A stretch of DNA of 29,363 nt from Caryophanales bacterium (lineage in GTDB: Bacteria; Bacillota; Bacilli; Exiguobacteriales; Exiguobacteriaceae): assembly GCA_902363455.1 (NCBI GenBank), contig CABJAC010000012.1:1-29363 (forward strand), read 5' to 3'. Shown in pieces: positions 15,515 through 23,031 of this stretch. The stretch's first letter is position 1. Every line of letters begins with the position of its first letter. The notes below the pieces were generated by a model. It was not told the DNA's origin, made no database searches, and was given only the letters and a program-made list of their open reading frames with translations. Position numbers and translations under genes: made by a program.

Positions 15515-16660
15515 ATGTTGGATGTTTTAATACGCAATGCACATATCTTTCCCATCACATCAGATAATTTTTATGGGGATATCCGAATCAAAGATGGAAA
15601 AATCCATGAAATCAACGAATTGCTGGACGCGGAACAGGACGAACGGGTCATCGAAGCGGAAGGACGGTTCTTATTGCCTGGATTCATCGATGCCCATACG
15701 CATCTTGGCTTGTACGATGAAGGAACCGGTACAGTCGGAAATGATGCCAACGAGACCATTTTTGCGATGACGCCCCACTTACGGGCAATCGACGGCGTAT
15801 ATCCGCTCGATGAAGGTTTTAAAGAAGCGATTGAACACGGTGTCACGACGGTACAGGTCATGCCCGGCAGTATGAATATCATCGGTGGTGTCACGAGTGT
15901 CATTAAGACACACGGTCGTTTCATTGATGACATGATTTTACGGAAATACGCCGGATTAAAAATTGCTCTCGGTGAAAATCCAAAACGTGTTCATAGTGCC
16001 GGTCGCGCCGGCGAATTGACGCGGATGGGAATCATGGGCATGTTGCGGGAAGCGTTTCTTGAAGTGAAGATGCAACGGACCGCAGATACATTTGCCCATC
16101 GGATGATTGAACGGGTCCTCAAAAAGGAAATGCCGCTTCGCGTCCATGCCCACAGGGCCGATGATATTTTATCGGCGATTCGTTTTGCGGAAGAGTTCGA
16201 TCTTAATGTCCGAATCGAACATTGTACAGAAGGTCATCTCGTTGCCCAAGAGCTGCAACAATTGCCCATTGAACACGTTACAGTCGGTCCGACGTTTACA
16301 CGAAAGTCAAAAATCGAACTCAAAAATAAGACATGGGAAACATACCGGGTTCTTCATGAACATGGTCTTGAAGTGTCGATCACGACGGACCATCCGTACA
16401 CACCGGTTCAATACTTAAATTTATGTGCCGGTCTTGCTGCCCGTGAAGGACTACCTGTCGATATTGCGCTTCGTGCCATCACGATCAATCCGGCCCGTTC
16501 GATTGGCGTTGCGGATCGCGTCGGGTCCATTGAAGTCGGAAAAGATGCCGATCTCGTCCTTTGGAGTCATTTCCCGCTCGATTATCTCGCAAAGCCCTTG
16601 ATGACGATGATTGACGGAAAAGTCATTTTTGAGCATACTCACCTGACATCGATGTCTTAA
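15515..16660 (+). CDS. Metal-dependent amidohydrolase
   Basis: A 381-aa amidohydrolase-superfamily enzyme with an N-terminal beta-sandwich part, a TIM barrel and a C-terminal strand returning to the sandwich. Candidate metal ligands are H61 and H63 (DAHTH), H211 and H213 (VHAH), H236 (RIEH) and D292 (TTDHP). The C-terminal NPARSIGVADRVGSIEVGKDADLVLW block is typical of imidazolonepropionase- and dihydroorotase-like members. The substrate cannot be deduced; cyclic amides or imides are usual. ATG follows AGGGG. It is downstream of yfhF with a 15-nt gap, and a strong terminator closes the pair. Confidence 0.88.
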   Translation: MLDVLIRNAHIFPITSDNFYGDIRIKDGKIHEINELLDAEQDERVIEAEGRFLLPGFIDAHTHLGLYDEGTGTVGNDANETIFAMTPHLRAIDGVYPLDEGFKEAIEHGVTTVQVMPGSMNIIGGVTSVIKTHGRFIDDMILRKYAGLKIALGENPKRVHSAGRAGELTRMGIMGMLREAFLEVKMQRTADTFAHRMIERVLKKEMPLRVHAHRADDILSAIRFAEEFDLNVRIEHCTEGHLVAQELQQLPIEHVTVGPTFTRKSKIELKNKTWETYRVLHEHGLEVSITTDHPYTPVQYLNLCAGLAAREGLPVDIALRAITINPARSIGVADRVGSIEVGKDADLVLWSHFPLDYLAKPLMTMIDGKVIFEHTHLTSMS

Positions 16661-16668
16661 AAAAACAA

Positions 16669-16713
16669 CCTTTGATTTTAACGAAAATTCGTTGGAAATC
16701 AAAGGCTTTTTTT
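16669..16713 (+). terminator. Terminator of the yfhF-amidohydrolase unit
   Basis: CCTTTGATTT pairs with AAATCAAAGG, with an inner AACGAAAATTCGTT hairpin, followed by CTTTTTTT. Confidence 0.9.
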
Positions 16714-16786
16714 GTTATGAAAATACGGCTTTCTCGTTTGCAGGAAATGTCTTATTTTTGTATGTTTTTTCACAAAAATTATTTAC

Positions 16787-16814
16787 TTGCTTTTTTAAAA
16801 AAAGAAGGTAATAT
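16787..16814 (+). promoter_or_regulatory. Candidate promoter of the GNAT gene
   Basis: TTGCTT, a 16-nt AT-rich spacer and TAATAT fit sigma-A. It is followed by an unusually long leader of about 100 nt that carries a possible 9-codon ORF (16846-16875). Nothing else was recognised between the preceding terminator and this gene. Confidence 0.5.
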
Positions 16815-16920
16815 TATCTTATCCGACAACTGAAGAAGGCATACCATGCGCGGTTCAAACGAGTCAGACAGGTAGCTTTCGACAATCATTCTAGCGGTCT
16901 TAAGAAGGAGGAATGGAAGT

Positions 16921-17478
16921 ATGCTCAAGCAACGGGAGCTGAGCGACTGCGCTGATTTGTTCGAACTGATGCAGCATCAAGACGTATATCCGTACGTCCG
17001 CCAAAAAACACGGTACTTTGATGAATTTCTGTTTACTACAAAGCAGGCAATCGAAGAGGAAGAGCGTGGAGAACTGGTTTCACGCACCATCCTAGACGAA
17101 TTTGACCAACCAATCGGTACAATCAGTTTACTCGATATCGAAGGACAGTATGGGTTTCTCGGTACATGGTTAGGTAAACCGTATCATGGGAAAGGGTACA
17201 ACAATCTCGCAAAGGAAGCTTTTTTTGCGGAATTATTTTTTGACCTCGAATTCGAAAGTGTCTTCATGAAAATCCGCAAGACCAACATCCGTTCTCAAAA
17301 AGCAGCGGAAAAGTTGCCGTACGCCTTTTGTGCGGATGAATTGCGCCCAACTCTACTCGAACAGTTGAACATGGGAGAAACCCAGTTCACACTGTATGAA
17401 GTCTCGAAATCAAGTTTTCAAATGTATATTCACGGCCGCGAATTCGAAACGGTCTACGAACAGCAACTCGAAGCATGA
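16921..17478 (+). CDS. GNAT-family N-acetyltransferase
   Basis: A 185-aa acetyltransferase of the RimJ/RimL-like GNAT group. The acetyl-CoA pyrophosphate loop is visible as LGKPYHGKGYNNLAKEAFF (about 84-102), followed by the expected FESVFMKIRKTNIRSQKAAEKLPY segment, where partner residues close the cofactor site. The acceptor is unknown. After residue 150 there is a C-terminal extension rich in aromatic and acidic residues. ATG is 9 nt after AGGAGG. It stands alone: its own promoter lies upstream and a terminator overlaps its stop codon, so the two-component genes behind are separate. Confidence 0.85.
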   Translation: MLKQRELSDCADLFELMQHQDVYPYVRQKTRYFDEFLFTTKQAIEEEERGELVSRTILDEFDQPIGTISLLDIEGQYGFLGTWLGKPYHGKGYNNLAKEAFFAELFFDLEFESVFMKIRKTNIRSQKAAEKLPYAFCADELRPTLLEQLNMGETQFTLYEVSKSSFQMYIHGREFETVYEQQLEA

Positions 17479-17504
17479 GAGGAACCTTCCTCTTGTGCTT
17501 TTTT
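17473..17504 (+). terminator. Terminator of the GNAT gene
   Basis: GCATGAGAGGAA and TTCCTCTTGTGC can pair over 12 positions (two G-U) around a very short loop, followed by T6. The GNAT stop codon lies in the 5' arm. Confidence 0.82.
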
Positions 17505-17537
17505 GTCGTACTTTTGATGCGGATCGAAAGCTTCAAA

Positions 17538-17546
17538 TGGTATGAT
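17538..17546 (+). promoter_or_regulatory. Extended -10 promoter of the two-component operon
   Basis: TGGTATGAT is an extended -10 (TGnTATGAT) about 67 nt before the response-regulator ATG. No good -35 is visible, as is common with this promoter type. Confidence 0.5.
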
Positions 17547-17612
17547 AATAAGGAAAATTCACCTGTCGGAAGAAGCTATCACCTCTTCCCATATGAAATG
17601 GAGTGATTACTG

Positions 17613-18299
17613 ATGCCGGAACAATCCTTTAAAATACTGGTCGTAGACGATGAAGCACAAATGCGCGATCTGCTTGTCTCAAACCTTCAAAAAGAAAACT
17701 ACCACACGACGACCGCTTCAAACGGTCAAGAAGCCCTTGACCAAATGCAACAAGACACGTTTCATCTTGTGTTACTCGATGTCATGATGCCGGAAATGGA
17801 CGGATTAACCGCTTGTATGCGGATCCGCGAATTTTCGAATGTCCCAATCATCATGCTGACGGCACGTTCCGACGAACTCGACCGGATTCACGGTTTGAAA
17901 ATCGGAGCCGACGATTACATTACCAAACCGTTCAGTCCACGGGAATTGTTAGCCCGTATTGAAGCGACTCTGCGTCGCTCGCATCGCTTTACAGTCGATC
18001 AATCAGCGACATTAACAATCGGTAAACTTGAATTGGATACGGAAAGCCGGAGTGTCCATGTCAGTGGAAAACCAATCAGTTTGACGCGAAAGGAATTTGA
18101 TTTGCTGCATTTGTTTGTTCAAAACAACGATAAAGTTTTTTCCCGTGAACAACTGCTTGATCAAATTTGGGGTGCGGACTACATCGGAAACCTCCGGACC
18201 GTTGATACCCATATCAAAACACTCCGTCTGAAGCTCGGTGAGGCTGGTGGCTCAATCCAGACCGTCTGGGGCATCGGGTATAAGTTCGAGGAAGTATGA
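17613..18299 (+). CDS. OmpR/PhoB-family response regulator
   Basis: A 228-aa two-domain response regulator. The receiver domain (about 7-120) has the acidic pair DDE (12-14), phospho-acceptor D56 in LLDVMMPEMDG, the switch Thr in LTAR (T83) and K105 in TKPF. The DNA-binding winged helix (about 132-226) has the typical LTRKEFDLLHLF, FSREQLLDQIWG and RTVDTHIKTLRLKLG blocks. It acts with the histidine kinase that follows: the kinase ATG overlaps this stop by 4 nt (ATGA). The stimulus and targets are not evident. A direct-repeat operator typical of OmpR-type regulators was not found nearby. Confidence 0.93.
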   Translation: MPEQSFKILVVDDEAQMRDLLVSNLQKENYHTTTASNGQEALDQMQQDTFHLVLLDVMMPEMDGLTACMRIREFSNVPIIMLTARSDELDRIHGLKIGADDYITKPFSPRELLARIEATLRRSHRFTVDQSATLTIGKLELDTESRSVHVSGKPISLTRKEFDLLHLFVQNNDKVFSREQLLDQIWGADYIGNLRTVDTHIKTLRLKLGEAGGSIQTVWGIGYKFEEV

Positions 18300-19690
18300 T
18301 TAAGCGGTATACCATCCGACGTCGGATTTGGATTACGATTTGGTTCACAAGCGTGTTTTCTGCCGTCTTATTCGTGTTGCTGACATTTTACTTGTATGAC
18401 CGCTTTTATTTACAAACGCAGGAAGATCTTCTGCTTAACCGCGGGGAAAAATTGATCAACATCTATGAATCGGAAGGATTGTCCGGCGCCTTTTACGATG
18501 GCATGACCTATACGAACGAATTGACCGAATCGAAAGTTTTTTTCATCGACTTTCTGAAGAAAAATCCGGCCGGTCTGCGCTTCTTGACGAATGCGGATAT
18601 TGAACAGTTACGTAACGGTGAAACGGTCGTCTCAAGCCGGACGCACCCGATCGAGGGGTCGGATATTCTCATGACAGGTTTTCCGATCATCGAAAATAAC
18701 CGTCTTGTCGGAACACTGATTCTGTATCTTGAACTGGGTCAAATCAGTGAACCGTTCCGTCCGCTCCGGTTGATGATTTTCTTCATGATCGGCTTGATTG
18801 TCCTCAATCTCGTCATCTTTGGACGCCAGATCATCGATACGATCATCCGCCCGCTGATTGATATGAAACGGGCTTCGACGGTTTATGCACAAGGTGATTT
18901 TGATTACCGGATTCCGATCCAATCCGACGATGAAATCGGCGAACTGGCGGAAACGTTAAATAAGATGGCGGAATCGCTCGGCGAAGTCGATGAACAACGG
19001 AAAGAATTTTTGGCCAATGTCAGCCATGAATTACGGACACCCCTCTCCTACATCCGAGGCTATACCGAAATGATGCAAGATCAAGCACTCGATGACAAAA
19101 CGCGGGATCAGTATTATCAAATCATCGAACGGGAAACGGAACGCTTGCAACGACTCGTCAATGATTTACTGGACCTGGCTCAACTGGAACGGGACTCGTA
19201 TCCGATGACGAAACAGCCGCTCGTCTTCAGCCAAGTGCTGGAAGATGTCGTCTACCGCATGGAACCGATTGCGAAAGCTAAAGGAGTATCCATCATCACA
19301 GAGATTGATCCGAGTCAAATTGTCCTTGGTGATAACGATCGGTTGGAACAGGTCATCGGGAATATTCTCGATAATGCCTTACGTTACACACCTGCTTCTA
19401 AAAACATCTATCTCTCGACCAAAACGGACGGTGAACGGACGGTCTGCACGATTCGGGATGAAGGAGAAGGCATTCCACCTGAGCATTTGGAACGATTGAC
19501 GAAACGTTTTTACCGGGTCGATAAATCACGGACCCGCAAAGACGGCGGAACCGGTCTCGGTCTCGCCATCACAAAACATATCATCGATCGGCATGACGGA
19601 ACCATTTCCTTTGAATCGGCACTCGGTGAAGGAACGACGGTCCAAATCATTTTACCGTTGTTGCCGGACGAAGAAGATGGATTCGCTTGA
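18296..19690 (+). CDS. Membrane sensor histidine kinase
   Basis: A 464-aa sensor kinase, partner of the response regulator it overlaps. Two membrane helices (about 11-34 and 157-177) enclose an extracytoplasmic sensor of about 120 residues. Next come a HAMP domain (about 178-232), HisKA with phospho-acceptor H244 in NVSHELRTPL, and an HATPase domain with N-box NILDNALRYT (356-365), DEGEGIP (388-394) and GGTGLGL (417-423). All catalytic motifs are intact. The sensor region has no motif I recognise, so the signal is unknown. A terminator follows 7 nt after the stop. Confidence 0.93.
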   Translation: MIKRYTIRRRIWITIWFTSVFSAVLFVLLTFYLYDRFYLQTQEDLLLNRGEKLINIYESEGLSGAFYDGMTYTNELTESKVFFIDFLKKNPAGLRFLTNADIEQLRNGETVVSSRTHPIEGSDILMTGFPIIENNRLVGTLILYLELGQISEPFRPLRLMIFFMIGLIVLNLVIFGRQIIDTIIRPLIDMKRASTVYAQGDFDYRIPIQSDDEIGELAETLNKMAESLGEVDEQRKEFLANVSHELRTPLSYIRGYTEMMQDQALDDKTRDQYYQIIERETERLQRLVNDLLDLAQLERDSYPMTKQPLVFSQVLEDVVYRMEPIAKAKGVSIITEIDPSQIVLGDNDRLEQVIGNILDNALRYTPASKNIYLSTKTDGERTVCTIRDEGEGIPPEHLERLTKRFYRVDKSRTRKDGGTGLGLAITKHIIDRHDGTISFESALGEGTTVQIILPLLPDEEDGFA

Positions 19691-19697
19691 TCCACGT

Positions 19698-19735
19698 TGA
19701 CCAAACCGGTTGATTACCGCCGGTTTGGTCTTTTG
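19698..19735 (+). terminator. Terminator of the two-component operon
   Basis: GACCAAACCGG, a 10-nt loop and CCGGTTTGGTC are followed by TTTTGATTTT. Confidence 0.88.
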
Positions 19736-19760
19736 ATTTTCTCAGAAAGGACGTTTTACT

Positions 19761-20333
19761 ATCGAAGCGACATTTCTTCATTGGTTGGAGCAAGCCGATA
19801 CATTTGCTGTACCGATCAGTCTGTTGGTCAGCATACTCGTTAGTTTGTTTGGTGTGTTGCCCAGTGCATTCATCACTGCCGCCAATCTGCTTTATTTTGG
19901 CTTTTGGGAAGGGCTTCTGTTGTCCTTTCTCGGCGAGGCTTTGGGTGCCGGGGTCGCGTTTTACGTTTACCGCCGGGGGTTCCGGCAGATCGAGCCGCTG
20001 ATTCGGTCACCCCTTGTCTTGAAATGGCTCGAGAAATTGACAAAACAGACGGGATGGGACGCCTTTTGGTCAATCCTCTTTTTACGGCTGTTGCCGTTTG
20101 CCCCGTCCGGACTGGTCACCTTCTTGAGTGCAACAAGCGGTGTCTCGGCACTCGTGTTTTTGAGCGCCAGTACAATCGGGAAAGTACCGGCCCTCTTACT
20201 CGAAGCGTTTGCCGTCAATGAATTGATTCAGCGTGACTCACTCATCCCTTGGCTGATTGCCGGTCCGTTCCTGATCTGCTATCTGTTCTTTTGGAGGAAG
20301 AAACGACGGCAACAATCAGGGGTTAACGATTGA
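19761..20333 (+). CDS. TVP38/TMEM64 (DedA-like, VTT domain) membrane protein, probable AUC start
   Basis: A polytopic membrane protein of the VTT/DedA-like superfamily, whose members are implicated in lipid scrambling or transport. Visible are the GVLPSAFITAANLLYFGFWEG re-entrant region, GEALGAGVAFYVYRRG and RLLPFAPSGLVTFLSATSGV. The only standard in-frame start, TTG at 19785 (182 aa), has no ribosome-binding site nearby. A clear AGAAAGGA lies 9 nt before an in-frame ATC at 19761. Starting there gives 190 aa with an IEATFLHWLEQAD N-terminus resembling the amphipathic start of relatives. I therefore favour AUC initiation; the fallback is 19785. No separate promoter is evident after the preceding terminator. 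Confidence 0.8.
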   Translation: MEATFLHWLEQADTFAVPISLLVSILVSLFGVLPSAFITAANLLYFGFWEGLLLSFLGEALGAGVAFYVYRRGFRQIEPLIRSPLVLKWLEKLTKQTGWDAFWSILFLRLLPFAPSGLVTFLSATSGVSALVFLSASTIGKVPALLLEAFAVNELIQRDSLIPWLIAGPFLICYLFFWRKKRRQQSGVND

Positions 20334-20386
20334 TGCAACCGTTTTCTTCGTTTAGTGTAGAGAAGTACACAAAGGAGGAAAAGAGC

Positions 20387-21268
20387 ATGGAATTACGTTC
20401 ATTTGGTCAGACCGATATTCAAGTCTCCCCGCTCGGCTTTGGTGCCGGTCACATCGGTTCCGACGCTTTATCGGATCAGGAAGCAAGACGGGTCTTGCAC
20501 CAAGCCTTAGACCTAGGCATCCGCCTATTTGATACGGCGCGCGGCTATGGCTTATCCGAGAAACGACTCGGTCACTTCTTAAAACAACGCCGCCATGACA
20601 TCGTCCTGTCGACGAAGGTCGGATATGATGTACCGGGTACAAAGGATTGGACCTTTCAAGCTGTCGCCGGTGGCATCGATCAAGCACTCTTGACGATGCA
20701 GACGGACTTCATCGATATTGTCCACCTTCACTCTTGCAGCAAGGAGATACTCGCTCAAGATGACGTCATCGAGGCGCTGGAACGGGCGAAACAGGCGGGA
20801 AAAGTCCGGCTGATTGCTTATTCAGGCGATCGAGATGACTTGGATTACGCCGTCAAAACCGGACGCTTCGACAGTTTTCAAACGTCGGTCAACCTTTACG
20901 ATCAACGGGTATTGGCTGATGCCGTACCGGAGATTCACCGGCAACAAAAAGGAATCATCGCTAAACGACCGCTTGCCAACGCCCCTTGGCGGTTTGACAC
21001 ACGACCGGTCGGACAATATGTCGAGCCTTACTGGGAGCGGGCAGAGCAGCTTGACTTCCCGCTTGAGGAATCGTCCTGGCTTGAGACGGCTCTTCGTTTT
21101 ACCGTCTTTGAGCCCGGGATCACGAGTGCCATCATCGGCACGGCGAACCCGGAGCATCTAATTCGTAACGTCCGTTTGCTCGAACAGGGTCCCTTGTCGA
21201 CGGCACGTGTCGCGGATCTAAAACGCCGTTTTCAGGAACAAGATCAAAATTGGCTTCAACAAACCTAA
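20387..21268 (+). CDS. Aldo/keto reductase
   Basis: A 293-aa TIM-barrel oxidoreductase using NAD(P)H. The catalytic tetrad of the family can be placed: D49 (LFDTARGYG), Y54, K77 (LSTKVG) and H115 (VHLHS). Late in the protein TSAIIGTANPEHLIRNV is the usual cofactor-phosphate segment. The substrate is unknown. The ATG at 20387 was chosen because AAAGGAGG lies just upstream; the longer in-frame start at 20330 overlaps the membrane-protein stop and adds 19 unmatched residues. It is probably co-transcribed with the upstream membrane gene (53-nt gap), although TTGATG-N17-TAGTGT in the gap could be a weak promoter. Confidence 0.9.
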   Translation: MELRSFGQTDIQVSPLGFGAGHIGSDALSDQEARRVLHQALDLGIRLFDTARGYGLSEKRLGHFLKQRRHDIVLSTKVGYDVPGTKDWTFQAVAGGIDQALLTMQTDFIDIVHLHSCSKEILAQDDVIEALERAKQAGKVRLIAYSGDRDDLDYAVKTGRFDSFQTSVNLYDQRVLADAVPEIHRQQKGIIAKRPLANAPWRFDTRPVGQYVEPYWERAEQLDFPLEESSWLETALRFTVFEPGITSAIIGTANPEHLIRNVRLLEQGPLSTARVADLKRRFQEQDQNWLQQT

Positions 21269-21308
21269 AAAAATGCCTCGTTCCTTTTAAAGAGGAATGA
21301 GGCATTTT
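21266..21308. terminator. Bidirectional terminator between the aldo/keto reductase gene and rlmD
   Basis: AAAATGCCTC, TTCCT, a short loop, AGGAA and GAGGCATTTT form a long stem. The minus side ends in T7, so it is strongest for rlmD; the plus side has TTTTCATT. Confidence 0.85.
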
Positions 21309-21310
21309 CA

Positions 21311-22696
21311 TTAAAATTTCTTCTTTTTCTTTTTTTCCAAGACGACGATTGCTTCGACATGCGCCGTTTGGGGGAACATATCATACGGTTGAATGTAGCT
21401 GACTTTGTAGTCGGCTTTCATCAAATGATCACAATCCCGTGCCAGTGATTGTGGATTACACGAGACATAGATGATTTTTTTCGCTTTAGAAGAAATCATC
21501 GCATTTAATAACTGTGTATCACATCCGGCACGTGGTGGATCGACGATGAAGACGTCAGGTACCCAGCCCTCTTTTACCCAACGTGGAATCCAAGCTTCTG
21601 CTTTACCGACCACATAATGGGCGTGATTAAAACCATACTGCTTCATGTGGGCTGTCGCATCTTCAACGGCTTCTTCGACGATTTCCATACCACGGACTTC
21701 TTTTGCTCCGCTCGCCACCCAAAGACCAATCGATCCAACACCGGCGTATGCATCAACAACACGTTCTTCACCCGTCAAGGCAGCAGCTTTCACGACTTCT
21801 CCATACATCCGCTCCGCTTGTTCCGGGTTTAACTGGAAGAACGCCCGTGGTGACAGTTGATATGTGAATTCACCCATCTGTTCCTCAATCCGTTCCACGC
21901 CGCGGAGGATTTCTGTTTGTTCCCCAAACACACGTGATGTTAATTTATCGTTGATGTTCAAGGCGACTGAGATGACACCGGGAATGTCATAGATGTCACG
22001 TGACAATCCTTCAAGATCCTTAAACCCGTCCTTGAACGCCACTAAGACCACTTGAATTTCACCTGTCTTGATTCCAGTCCGTACGACGATGTTACGGATG
22101 ACACCATCTTGTTTGGCTGAACTGTAAACCGGCACATTGTAGTCGTTCAACAATTGCGTGACCGCATTGTTGACACGTAATGTTTCTTTGTTTTGCACTA
22201 CACACTCATCAATCGCCACTAAACGGTTCGAGTTTGCGGAGTACAGACCACTGACGATTTGGTTGCCTTCTTTTCCGACGGCGAATTGTGACTTGTTGCG
22301 GTATTCCCATTCTGTCGTACCGATCGTCTTGCGGATATCCGCCTTTTCAACATTGAGTTTTGTTGATTTGGTAAAGGCGTTCCGTAACATCTCTTCTTTA
22401 TACCGGAGTTGTCCTTCGTAGCTCATGTGCTGAAGCTGACATCCCCCGCATTGGCTGTAGATCGGACATAACGGCGTCACACGATCCGGTGAACGGACAT
22501 CCCGCTTGAGGATTTTAGCATTGGCAAAGTTATTATGAATTTCTGTAATTTCGATTTGAGCGGTTTCGCCGACAAGCAGACCTGGTATAAAGACGATTTG
22601 TCGTTCCAGTGTTGCGATCCCTTCACCGTTAATCCCCATGCGTAAGCAAGTCACGGAACGTGTTTCGCCTACCTGTAATTTAATTTTTGTTGTCAT
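21311..22696 (-). CDS. rlmD: 23S rRNA (uracil-5)-methyltransferase, RlmD/RlmCD type
   Basis: A 461-aa SAM-dependent RNA m5U methyltransferase. An N-terminal TRAM domain (about 1-63) is followed by iron-sulfur ligands C77, C83 and C86 (CPIYSQCGGC) with C165 as the likely fourth. The catalytic domain has DAYAGVGSIGLW (SAM site, 315-326), IVDPPRAGC (384-392), nucleophile C413 in YVSCNP, and base E448 in HVEAI. In Gram-positives one enzyme may modify both U747 and U1939 (RlmCD); sequence alone does not settle this. The C-terminus ends in a run of lysines. The ATG at 22696 is 8 nt after AAAGGA; the longer ORF to 22762 passes through a terminator. Confidence 0.93.
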   Translation of the reverse strand: MTTKIKLQVGETRSVTCLRMGINGEGIATLERQIVFIPGLLVGETAQIEITEIHNNFANAKILKRDVRSPDRVTPLCPIYSQCGGCQLQHMSYEGQLRYKEEMLRNAFTKSTKLNVEKADIRKTIGTTEWEYRNKSQFAVGKEGNQIVSGLYSANSNRLVAIDECVVQNKETLRVNNAVTQLLNDYNVPVYSSAKQDGVIRNIVVRTGIKTGEIQVVLVAFKDGFKDLEGLSRDIYDIPGVISVALNINDKLTSRVFGEQTEILRGVERIEEQMGEFTYQLSPRAFFQLNPEQAERMYGEVVKAAALTGEERVVDAYAGVGSIGLWVASGAKEVRGMEIVEEAVEDATAHMKQYGFNHAHYVVGKAEAWIPRWVKEGWVPDVFIVDPPRAGCDTQLLNAMISSKAKKIIYVSCNPQSLARDCDHLMKADYKVSYIQPYDMFPQTAHVEAIVVLEKKKKKKF

Positions 22697-22723
22697 CTGA
22701 TCCATCCTTTCCATGATCCAAAT

Positions 22724-22750
22724 CAAAAAGCGGTCTTTACGAACCGCTTT
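22724..22750 (-). terminator. Hairpin terminator between the SE1561-family gene and rlmD
   Basis: On the minus strand AAAGCGGT, an 8-nt loop and ACCGCTTT continue to TTTTTGATTT. The stop codon of the upstream small gene is in the loop. It would reduce read-through into rlmD, which starts 28 nt further on. Confidence 0.75.
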
Positions 22751-22946
22751 CTGATTCCTCATGTTCCTTCATATCTTTTGCATAACGAAGCACCTTGGCT
22801 TTCAACTGATCCAAGGAAGCGGCTAAACGTTCCAAATCCTCAATATCTGATGTTTCATCCAATGAATCAATCGTATGGCATAAAAGCTGCATTCTTGATT
22901 TTAGCACATTCATCTGCCCAAGTTTATCAGTTCTTGCTTTTCCCAT
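22737..22946 (-). CDS. SE1561-family small protein
   Basis: A 69-aa acidic, mostly helical protein resembling the SE1561 family of Bacillota: MGKARTDKLGQMNVLKSRMQLL, then an acidic linker (DETSDIEDLERL) and a second helix (SLDQLKAKVLRYAKDM). The function is unknown. I chose the ATG at 22946, where family members start, with AAGGGA about 10 nt upstream; an ATG at 22979 would add an arginine-rich tail with no support. It lies just upstream of rlmD and is divergent from yfkAB across 85 nt. Confidence 0.72.
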   Translation of the reverse strand: MGKARTDKLGQMNVLKSRMQLLCHTIDSLDETSDIEDLERLAASLDQLKAKVLRYAKDMKEHEESESGS

Positions 22947-23031
22947 TATTCTGACTTCCCTTCTTCTTCTTTCTTCCATCGTTCATTTAGCATACGATAC
23001 ATAATGGAGCACTAAAAGGAGGAATATGATC

